From: Linyphia triangularis
Lineage: Eukaryota; Arthropoda; Arachnida; Araneae; Linyphiidae
Assembly (NCBI GenBank): GCA_963978545.1
Contig: OZ021731.1
Location: 22,171,093-22,235,092 of the forward strand
Direction: 5' to 3'
Length of the DNA stretch: 64,000 nucleotides
The notes under the pieces are model-generated. The model saw only the letters and a program-made list of their open reading frames with translations, searched no databases and was not told where the DNA came from. The position numbers and the translations under genes are program-made. Positions 42,401-54,400 of the stretch are shown piece after piece (positions within the stretch are counted from its first letter, which is position 1; every line of letters starts with the position of its first letter).

Positions 42401-45400
42401 GAAATACGGAGCTTCAAAAATGGGCCAAAAGGTCAAAATTTCGCAATTCTTGCTTTATATATCTAGTTATAATTTTGTCCCTAATTATCATAAAACATTG
42501 ATTTTGGTGTCAAAAAAAAGATAAAGATTTGATCTTTCTAATGATGTATTATTTATGGATATTTTTCTAAATTTTCATTTTAAGGTCAAACAATTTGACC
42601 TTTGACCTTGAATATCTCAAAAAAGGGTATTTTTATTTTTTTCACAAAAATATATGTTATTCTTACATTAATTCTCAACACAAATACGTTAGTTTCATAA
42701 TGGGACCGCAATGGGATGCCAAAATTTAAATTCAAATGTAAACTTTTGTCCTTAATTTCACGCAATAATCGTCATCCTCAAAGTCCTTTTGAAATAGAAG
42801 CAGGTGTGTCAAACTTAAATCTTACTTTAGAAACTATTAAAGAAACTCCAATAAAAAAGAAAAAGCTTTCCGAAGCGAAGTATTCAACAATTAAATTCAA
42901 TAAAATAAGCACCGCTTTGAAAAATAAAGTAATGAAAATTGTGTATAGGGTGACTTGTCTTCCAACTCGGCTGAATTGGATATTATAAATCAATTGAAGG
43001 AAAAATTCCATAGCACCAAGGATAAAAGTTTACAAATACTAACAGTTTTAAAGAAGAACTGGTCAATCAAAAAAGTAGAAAAAGAATTTGGACCATCCAA
43101 CTACTTGGTAAAAAAAGCAAAACTACTTGTTAAAGAAAAAGGAATTTTTGCATCCCCTAATCCCAGACCAGGTAAGATGTTACGTCCTGAAACAGCAAAA
43201 TGTATAAAATCCTTTCATAATAGTGATCATATAAGTAGGATTATGCCAGGTAAAAAAGACTTCGTATCAATGAAAATTGATGGGATAAGGAAACATGTAC
43301 AGAAAAGGCTGGTGTTGTGTAATCTCAAAGAAGCGTTTAAACAGTTCAGGGATGAGTTTCCACATTATAAAATTGGATTTTCTAAGTTTGCTGAGATGCG
43401 ACCAAAAAACTGTGTTTCGGTAGGAGCAAGCGGAACACATACCGTCTGTGTTTGTCACATCCACGAAAATGGTAAACTAATGCTAATCGGATCTCATTTG
43501 AAAGAATTAAGTAAAGAAATTGAAACTCCGTTAGATTCCTATAAAACCTGTAAATCAAAAATTGTTTGTAATCCTCCCCAAACAATATGTTACTTGGGAG
43601 AGTGCAGCAATTGCCCAAAGTTCGAAGAATTTAAGAGGTGCATTGAAGACCATTTTGATGAAAATGGGATTACAAGAATTACGTACAAGCAGTGGATTAA
43701 TGTTGACAGATCTACCCTTGAAACTTTGTCGAGCCCTTGTGATGACTTTATTGATTCGTTTCTGGATAAACTTACCAAACTTATACGGCATTCATTCATT
43801 GCTAAGGAACAATCGCCTTTTTTTAGTGCTTGTAAACAAAATCTGAAATCAGGTGAATATGTAGTTATTTGTGATTTTTCTGAAAATTACTCCTTTATTC
43901 TTCAAGATGCAGTTCAAGGATTCCACTGGAATAATTCGCAAGCAACTATACATCCATTTGTGGTTTATTATTGAAGAGACACTGACCAAGTCGTAGACAA
44001 CTTAAACTTCGTAGTAGTTTCTAACTGTCTCGACCATGACGCAACAGCAGTTCACTTATTCCATAGGCATTTGATCGAATTCAACGGAAAAAAATTCAAT
44101 TTGAAACCTAACAAACTTTTGTACTTTTCTGATGGTGCAGCTTCTCACTACAAAAATCGAAAGAAAAAAAAGTATAAACCTGTGTTTCCATTAAAAAGAT
44201 TTTGGAATTCAAGCAGAATAGAATTTTTTTGCCACTGCCCATGGTAAAGGAGTTTCAGATGGCAATGGAGGTACCATAAAAAGGCTAGCCGCTCGTGCCA
44301 GTTTGCAGCGCCCATATAAAGATCAGATAATGACTTTTCGACAGTTATTTGAATGGGCAACTGCCAATATTGTAAAGGAATGCAGTTTGCATATGTAACT
44401 TCCTTACAGTATGAAAGAGAAAAAAATCTTCCTTCAGAAACGATTCTTAACAGCCCAAACTATTCCAGGTACTCAAAAATTTCATGCATTCAGACCCATT
44501 TCTATCAACCAACCATGGTCGAAAAAAAAGTCAAACAAAAAAAGAAATTATAAAATCAATAGTTACATATGCAATGAATCAAGTGAAAAAGAGTCACAAT
44601 AATTAATAGAAGTTACATATGTTAAGAAGCTACTTATGCATCTGATAAATTGGTTTCAACAATAGTTTAAAGATAATCAGGGGTCAAAGTGACAAAATAA
44701 GAATAAATAGGATTTAAAAAAAAAAAATATAGGACAATATAAAACATCAAATAACTGCACACAGTTGCCACTGAACTTAAAAATTAACTCATTATACATT
44801 TATATACTCGTTATATTGAATTTAAGAGAATAGAAAACACACCTTTAAAAAAAAGAAATCGCCTGATCCTGAATATGTCATCCGTTATTGCCTCAATACT
44901 TCATCCCTAAATCAAGTTTTATTAATTACATTATATGCAATCTTGTGTCTTTTGCTTCCAGCATCTATAACTGCTTGAACTGTTCCAATTTCTTTAAGTA
45001 TTTTCTTTTTATCCCTGTTTGCAGTCTTTTGTTGGTTCAGATTAACTGTTCAGTGTCGGTTGGATTGGCGGCGAAAAGTGGGAGATTTAGCGCCGAATGT
45101 AGCGAACCGGGGACTTGGTTTTCCGGAAACCCTAGAGACCGTTTAGATTTGACAACACCACGTATTGACGTCATTTTCAATTTAGTCGACTTTTATGAAA
45201 AAATCGTGGCTAATATTCTGAACACGGTACGGATTCTGCGCCAAGGTGATTTTTGGCAAAAAATGGCAGCCCTGCCATTTTTTATTAACAAAAGAACAGC
45301 CTCTGGTTGCCATAATTTGGCGAGGTTTGATGTAAGCTATTCATGGAGCAGAATCCGTGCCGGATTCGGAATAAAAAAAATCGCCATCTGACATCATACA

Positions 45401-48400
45401 GTAAATCTTAACCATTTTGTTTTCTTCATCAATTATTGACTGAGCACTAAAAATGTTCTTTAGTAGTCCTGCAAGTTAATCACAAGTTGTTTTTATCCGT
45501 TTTTCCCGAGGCAGAGTTTTGTTGCTGCATCTCTCTCTGTATTATGACCAATTAATTTACCACATTGGAGGAGAAAACAGATCAGAAATTCAAGACCGCA
45601 TGCTATGGAAAAATTCACATGTTTAAATTTTACAACTCCCACCGGTCCAGTAGAGTTGAGTTGTAGGTTATGCAGCACGTGACGTCACAAAGAGATAAAA
45701 CGCCGCCGTTACAAACATTACTTTTGTCGGGTCTTTTTCACCTACGATCGCGGCAAAGAATCCGAAATATAAAAAAACCTGAACGGCACCATTATTAAGA
45801 ATTCGAAGAAAATATAGATCGAATCAATATAGAAATATAGGATATATAGGACAATTGTAAAATATAGGACAATATAGGACGTTTTTGCCGATTTTTAAAA
45901 AAATATAGGATTTATAGGACATATAGGACGTCTGCGACCCCTGGATAATGTATCAATAGAAAAATTGTAAGTATTTCTGTTTTCTAATTTCGAAATATGA
46001 TTTTTTCCAAATAATTTCTATGAACAAATGATTCTGATTGCATACAACATTCCTTTTAAATAATTATCTCAAAAGCTAAATATTACCAATTATCTATGCC
46101 ATGTTTTTTAATTTTACAGCAAACGATGTTTGCATACTTAATGCAATGCCGAAAAATGCAATTTTTTCAATGTATAAGTAAGCAATTAGTTTTTGCTCTT
46201 AAAGTTAAAAAGTTATAACAAATCGAAGATAAATAATTATAATTTTTAGCTAATAATTAAGGCTAAAGTTTTATTTGCATTACATGTATATAAAGAGATT
46301 TTAAAAGAAAAAGCTATTTGCATATAAACAGTTTCTGTAGGATAAGAGTGCGACTACAGTTACGATTGAAATTTATAACTTGGCATCCCATTGCGGTCCC
46401 AAAATGAGACTAATATATTTGTGTAGAGAATTTATGTAAGAATAATATGTATTTTTTTGAAAAAAATAAAAATACCCTTTTTTGAGATATTCAAGGTCAA
46501 AGGTCAAATTGTGTGACCTTAAAATAAAAATTAAAAAAAATGCACATAAATAATACATCATTAGAAAGATCAAATCTTTTTCTTTCTTTTGACACCAAAA
46601 TCAATATTTTAGGATAATTAGGGAAAAAATTATACCCAAATATGTAAAGCAAGAAATACGAAATTTTGCCCTTTTGGTCCATTTTTGAAACTCTATATTT
46701 CGGAAACCAAACGAGATTGAAACCTAATATTTGGCATTTTTTCTTTTCTCTATGAATCTAATAAGTGAACCAAATTTTATGAAATTCTAAAGGGGTCGGG
46801 TTGGGAGCCGTGTTGATTTGACATGGAATGACCCATCTATAAAATCTCCGACTTTTGTAAATTAAATCAAATTTGTTTTATTGAAATTGTTTTATGACAA
46901 GTTTATAGAGAAGAAAGTTTAGAATAAAATGGTGACAAAACTTAATTCCGATTTTTTTGTGCCCTTAGTAATAAGAGTTTTCGCAATATCTTGCGTTGAG
47001 TCAATTTCCCACTAGCAGGGAGGTATATAAAATGCTGTTTAACACTTTGACTGCCATATGAGTTGTATTCAACTCGCACCACTGGTTCAATCTCTTCTCC
47101 AATCAATGCGTCAATGAGTGCTGTGGTTGGGTGGTTTGATAATTTTGGCGCATAGGCAACACATGGTTCATACTGCGCCAAAGAAATTAGTGAATTTCAA
47201 TTTAAAAAACAAACTATCAAAAAATTAATATAAAAGTCAAAGTTGAAATATTTTAGTGGGTGGAACAATCCACAAACAATGACTCATGGTCTGTCAGACC
47301 ACATACAGCAGTTAGAGGTTAAATCAAATTGGCTCTTTAGACAGCAATCATGCCAAAATTCTGTGGCAGTCAACAAGTTAAAAACAAAACAAAAAACATT
47401 TCTATAATTTTATCCTATAATATTTGTATAATGGAATATAATATTTGTATAGCTTCAAGTGGAAATAAGCTTTTAAGCAATATCCTTTCAAGATATTCTT
47501 TACCTGCAAAACCCAACTAAAACTTAGCAAAAAATAAATCCAGATTTAAAATGCAACATATTTGTTAATGCTGCGAGTGTTATATTTCTTTATAGCTTCC
47601 AGACCTTAGCAATATATATGTTGTTCTTATACATCAAAACGTAAAACTGATTTTAAAAAAGTATGCTTACCTCCAGGTGTAGGTGGTGCTCCAGGTGTCA
47701 TAGGGCTGTATCCATATCCACCTGGTGACATGTTGGCATATCCTGAAGGACTTGGCGTTGCAGCATAAGCTGAAGGACTCGGAGTTCCGGCTGGAAAAGA
47801 AACAAATGCAACTCTTTGGTTAAAAATATTCAAAAAGATTTGTCAAGTGGTTTAGAATTTTCATGATGCAAGAGAGCTACAAGTAGCCATCATAAACTTT
47901 CAAGAAGACATATTTTTTGCTTGTCATTAAAAAATTAGGAAATATGATAAAATGTGAAGTTACCACTATGGCATAGGTCAAAATGTTTATTTATGAAATA
48001 TGACATATTTTTTTCTTTTGACAACTATTTTGGTTAACATTCTTGTACATTGTACAATTTTTTGAAAAATCTTATTCTAAATACTTTACCTTTAAATTAA
48101 ATAAAGTAAAAGAACAATTATTAAATTTCTTTTAATGGTTTATTATAAATTCTTAATCGTGATATCCAAATATTAAAAAATGTTAGCCTCACTAAAATTG
48201 TCTTCCTTGAAATAAACTTGCTTGTAAATAAGGGTTTATAAATATTCTAAGAGGTGGGAGGGGACATTTATTTGGTTTCCTGATTTATATTAGGCTGCAA
48301 GTTGCAGCTTTTTCACGCCTTATTGGATACGCAAGTCAATCTTTCAGCATACAATAGCAAAAAGTAATCTTAGGCAGAGTAAATATGAGTATGATGGAAC

Positions 48401-51400
48401 AATCCAATTATCCCATGCAACATGGATAGGGTTACAGCCAAAATAAAATGTCACAAATCCATGACTTTTCAAGACTGAAGCAAATAATTTTCCATAACTT
48501 AAGAAATCAAATCACAAGTAATAATATTAACCTACAAGAATATTATTAGCACGAACATAGTAAGTAAATCAATGTACCATAAAATGATTTTTTATAAAGT
48601 TCTATTTTAAATTAAGTAAAAAAATCCTTGTTTCAGTAACTTCAAAATCAGAAGAAAAAGAGAAAAATAATTTTCCATTCTCAGATATTTCAGTGTTAAA
48701 AAAGCTAATCAATCTTTAATATTAAAGAAATATTTGAAGAAAGAATAAGTCAATAATAATAAATTATATCATCAAAAATGAAATACTTTAACATCCAGAA
48801 TGCAAAACAGTAGAAGAAAGAAGATGGAAAAAAAAAAATTGGAATGTAAACATAAGCTTATTAAAACTGTTCATTTCAGTGCTCATATTATAAAATTTAT
48901 TTTCACCTACGAGACCTTAGTCGTGTGATGCTCCAAATTTGGAGTTCAGAAATGTTTTCACTGGCCTCGGTTTTTAACTGTGACTGTTGTTTCCGTCAAA
49001 ACGTAACTAAAATATGAGTTTTCCATGAGCTGAATAGCAATTATGGCATTTATAACATCACAGTTACATGATTTTACTTAAAATGTTTAGGAATTCATGA
49101 AATTCACTGTATTTCCATGACTTATGGTCATTTTTTGCTCAAACTCATGACTTTCCATTACAAAATTTAAACAATGTCCAAATTCATGACTTTCCATGAC
49201 ATTTCCTGACTTTCCATACGTGTGGAAACCCTGCATGGAATATCAATATACAGGACACTTACCAGGATAACCTGACGGTGAAGGGGTTTGCTGATAAGGA
49301 GAATAAGTGTGGTCAGAGTTGTACATAACAGCACTTCCAGGAGTCTGGGGTGTGAATGGGCCTTGAGGAGTTTCTGGGTGAAAACCGGGTGTACCAGGGT
49401 TGTAGTTGGCTGGCGAGGGGGAAGACTCATCAAAGGGATAATCCTCGAAGTCATTACTTCCGCTATAAGGAAATAAAGACAGCGTTAAAAATCCTAGTAA
49501 GTAAATAATTTTTTTAAAAAGAAAATTAAGTTGTGATGCCCTTAATTCATGTTGAAGGCCTTGACAAAAACAAATTTTCTAGTAAAATATTGTGTGAAAA
49601 TGCAACCTAATAGAAACTGGGAAATTATTATGGGGTGTTTAATACATTCAGAAAACATTTTAAAATGTTGAAATTAAAAAGGAATATTGTTTTGGGGGCA
49701 TTGAACCAGTATAATAATTAATGAATTAAATCAAATGGAAATTCAGTTCACAATATATATGGTTTTTGGCAATTACTTTTCAAAGATTCTATTCAGATGA
49801 ACAAATTAAAAACATTTATCAATGAGTCCATAATTAACATATAAAAATGAAGATCAGCAAATATATGAAAAAGACAGTTGGATGTTGATTTTATAAGAAC
49901 CAAATTTTGATTCCGAGTGATTTCAGTGAAGTCGTACTTTGAGGAAGTTACCTCTGCCTGCATTTTTTTAAACAATGTATTATTAGTATATCTGAATACC
50001 GTACGAGTACACAGATATTTTACTTTTTGTTCATCCTTTTAAGTAAATCTTTTGCAACCAATCAGTTTGTTATGGAATCTGATTATAATAACTTTTATTG
50101 TATTCAAATGTTAAAAGTTTAATCACAGGTACGCAAGAGAAATCCATATTTTATTTAGCACTTCTAAAGATACACTAGATAAAGTATTTACTCAACTATT
50201 TAGTATATCTTTAATTAAAATAAAATTACAAAATATAGTAAGTCATCAATTTTTACTTTTGCGACAGGATTTTTTCAAATATGTTCCTCACAACTTATTT
50301 TCATTTCTACCAGTGTACCAAAACATAGCAAAAGTAAAGGACCAGATACTAAAATCAAAGAGATATTCCCAAAAAATATTCGAGTTATTGATTAATTAAA
50401 AATTTAACCATATTAGTACCAAAAGTTCTGTGTTGTGTATTATATTAATACGTCATATTATATTCATATTATACGTCAATATTATAACATACGTCCTTTG
50501 ATCCTCAGTTTTTCTAGCAATACCCAATATTTTAAACAGGGTTCCCACTCAAATCACATAACGAAAATCAACAACTTTTAAGGACCTAATTAACGTTTTT
50601 AAGGACCTTTGAAAATTCGTTTTCCAGCATCATGTCTATATATAAATTTTTAATGAAGTATATTTTACCTAAAAAGTTATAAGTTGGCGAATGCGTAATA
50701 CAATATGTCAGAGAATTCCGATAAGGTGCGGATAAGTGGCGGTCACGAGGGTATAGCAAGTCTGAATTGTATGTTTATAAATTTTGCAGTTGTGTTGACT
50801 TTTAAGCACCTCTATGTATTTTCAAGGCCTTGAAAACAAGTTCAAAAATATTAAGCACTTTTAATGACCGTGGGAAGACTGTTAAAATTTTTAAATAAAA
50901 TTAAAAATATTTTTTAAATATTTTTATTAGGATAATAGTTAAAAACCCATTAAAAAAATAATAATTAAAAAAGATCATATATTTTAATCAGAAATATAAT
51001 TTAAAGATTACTGCAGGAAAAATAACTGCACAATTCGTCCATTCCCTGGACACTCAGAGGTTTAAAAAAGAAACAGTGGTATAATCAATTTGAAATCATT
51101 TGATTTCTGGTTCTCAGGGAATTTTTTTTTTTTTAAATTAAAACTTAGAATACATGGTTTTGTTACAAATTTTTGCAAATTTTCCTGAAAATTCTTTTAC
51201 TTTATTAGTTCGCAGTAGATTTATTCTCCTAAACATCCATACAAAAATAATCAACATACCGGGCAGGTGTGTTAGCATTGGTGGGGTCCCATGCACTGCC
51301 CCCATGACTAGGTGTGCGACTTCCTTCATGGAGGGGAGTTTGACTTCCGTAATGGGGAGTCCGACTACCAGCTAAAAGAGAAAACAAACATTAGGAAATT

Positions 51401-54400
51401 GCATGCAGAAATTTATTCAAATGAGCTTAAAGGAGTCGTTAACTTGGACAGATTTCTTAGTCGTACATCTCAATTAGACAAGTTTGTTGCAAATATGAGG
51501 GATCAGAACACCCTTTTTCCTCTCTCCTAGTACACAACACCCTCTAGTGAAAAGGAGCAGTATCAAACAACTCAAAAGAACAAAGCACTTCCTACGAGAT
51601 TATAGAAAGCATGCATGCAATATGTAATCCAGCCAGCATAGAGCTTTTCATGATTACATACATCGAAAGACCAATACCCTGTCTCATTACATCCTACCTT
51701 AAGGTAAAGTCCATCTCCACAAATGGGGGCTGAATTATGCAGAGCTCGAAAATTTTAAATACAAGAATGTTTTTAAAAAAACCTCGGAAGTATTTGTCGG
51801 TCTGCAAAAGCCACTTCACTAAGAACCAACAACACAAATCAAGAAAAAAGCCAATAAAACCGCCCACATAAAGTGAAATTAAGCAACAAGCCAATAAAAC
51901 CACTTTAATTCAACCCACTCAGAACCCTTCTATGACCGAAGCCGAACATTTCTATGACGCCGAAAGAATTTTGAAAAAGAAATATACACTCCAAGAGGCC
52001 TACACTTCACCTGAACATTGACAAACTTTCATCAGACATTCATCGCACATCATTAGAAATTCATCCAGCAGGTCAATACCACACCTAGAGAGCAATCATT
52101 AATATTGAAAATATGACAAACTGCCATCTTCGCAACCAGCACAACCATCATCACATCGAATTCGGATAACAAAGACGGTACAGCAAAGAGAAGTGTCAAG
52201 ATTCGCAGGTAAGATCAAACTTTTTTTTTAAACATGCATAAAAAACCCAAATAAGACCTCGTAAAGGTTGTAACAAAACTTAATTGCACAAGTAGGTGTC
52301 ACAATTGTAAAACTAAAAGAACTTATTAAGCAAACTGTTAGTTCGAAAGCAAACCTGATTGTGTCAAAGTTTAAATACATGCAAAATATACAGTACAAGT
52401 ACTTAAAGTAACTGAAAAAAATATTTAAAAATCGAGACTTGGAAAAATAGCTCGAACTTGTAAGTCTCAGAAATAACACTGGGCCAAATTAAACCCATAA
52501 TACAACAAGCGAAACATCATTGTCGAACATTGAAAATCCCATAAAAAACACAACACTTAAAATGCCAGTTCCCATTAGGCCCAAAAGTTTAAACTTTTGT
52601 TTTCACTTATTAAAACGCAGTTTCGCGAAAAAAAAAGTACCACAAAAATTAAAGTCACAAATAATGATTAACATCCTCAGTAAAAAGGCCAATAGTATCT
52701 TACTCTATATTTCAGAAGACGAATTGATAAGCTATGCACAGGTCAACCATCATTTTAAAAGAATTCCTAACGACTCAACTTTCACAGAAGTGAAAGCATA
52801 GCAAGCCATCATACAATATGCGTCAAGACTGACCACAGCTCTTGAACACTACGGCAGAGTTCATTCTAGGCATTTTTCGAGGGGTGGCGCGCCCTGCCTG
52901 CCCTTTTTCAGAAAAAATTTCATCCTGAAAGAATTAAAATAACTTTCGTTTTTTTCCCTCCCAACAATATGTGGATCGCAATATGTGGATCACCCCTACT
53001 GAAATCGCCTATCGCATTCATGTTCAAACGCGCAACATATATATCGGGGACTGAAACCATTGAGACACACCATTTGTCCACATTAGTAAACTCTGATGGC
53101 CATTTCGTATGTGTTTTGATTAAGTGTATTGCGCTGGATTTTTACCATGCCTCCTTCAAAATAGAGAAGAAAGGAATTTGAAAGACTTGTTAAAGGTGTA
53201 TAACCATCAAATGTTTACACTAAGAATTTAAAAAGAATATTTCCTTTTGGACACGCGTAATCGCGATGTCCTCCTGTTAAATTTAGGGGTTGTTTTTGAT
53301 AGCTTACCTGTTACCAATTAATTTCAAAACATCCGTTTCATATTTAAAATTGAACATAACAGGAATGCAATCAAAATCCCAGATTATTTCCGATTTAAAA
53401 AAAAAAACACTTTTATTACAGCTTACATAATAGAGGCATGCACTCGAAAAAAAATCACTGTTTTGACGCTAAATTTGATCCGATTTGGAAAATAAAAAAA
53501 TTCACAAATTTCAGGACACAGTCCAAGTTCTTTAGTAGGGATACTCCTTGTGATATCCCACAATGAATAATATTAAATTTGAAGAAACTCTACTCTCTAT
53601 CTAACAATGGCAAACCTAAGAGATGAAGTTTAAGGTTGATTCATTCAAACTTGAAAAAATGTTGAAAGAGTGAAAAGTTCTTATCTTAAAACATTTTCAT
53701 TATACTAAAACATTCTTATCTTAGTTTTACTGTATTATAAATTGATATTTTTATAAAAATTACTATTTGATGAAAATTTTACTATGTATATCTATATATT
53801 TAATAGGCAATACGTTTTTTGGGGTTAGTCCGTCCGCCTAAACTGCTCAACCAATTTCAATGATCAAGGTGTCATTTTAAAGGAAATAAGCTGTAGATTT
53901 GCCAAAACGTGCCAAAATAATTTATTAACACTTTATTAATTAGTTAAATTTCAATATTTTTCATCATTAAGCTACTACAAAGCCTCAATGATTTTGAATA
54001 TATGAATGGCAACATCCTTACTTATGTAAACAACAAACCCTCTGCTCGGTTGTTCAACCAACCAACCGTTGCTAATTTTAAAGCTATCCTTACGTATGTA
54101 AACAACCAAAATGTTACTAATTTTAAAGCTCTTTTTAAACTCTTCGTTTCAAAGTTATTTTTTTCTGTTTTTCTGAAGCATTTTTGTATTAGAGTAATTA
54201 TTATTTTGAAGTATTTCTATCCAGAAAATGCCTCGCGTTGGATGTCGTTCTCTAAAGGGGCGACTTATCAGAATAAATAAAAGATATTGGGACTTTAATG
54301 TAAGGGCTTAAGCTAATGAAATTTTAAGTCAGAATGTTGGCGGATAGTATATTTAACTTTCTATTATGAAACTTGCAATTTGGGTGTTTTCTCTATCAAG

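Larger units (their letters stand above)
42259..46834 (+). mobile_element. 4.6-kb DNA transposon with ~470-bp inverted repeats (Sola-like?) in an SPT5 intron
   Basis: The termini GGGTCATTCCATGTCAAATC and its reverse complement are flanked by a 4-bp duplication, ATCT, at 42255-42258 and 46835-46838. The inverted repeats are very long: from 42259 to about 42738 the sequence recurs, inverted and diverged, from 46834 back to about 46362. Between them lies a broken transposase gene and, nested, a second element (44678-45943). Four-base duplications with GGG-type ends suggest the Sola superfamily, but that is inference. An unnamed family is possible. Confidence 0.8.

Noticed and set aside
44888..45391. 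167-codon protein gene
   Set aside because: It lies inside the nested CAGGGGTC element, has no recognised domain, and spans an inverted-repeat core.
46942..47172. SPT5 exon
   Set aside because: Phase is incompatible with the preceding donor, while the 47671 to 41802 join gives the conserved SPT5 sequence without it.
52969..53181. 70-codon frame as part of gag
   Set aside because: It lies inside the hAT insertion, not in the interrupted gag frame, and is unrecognised.
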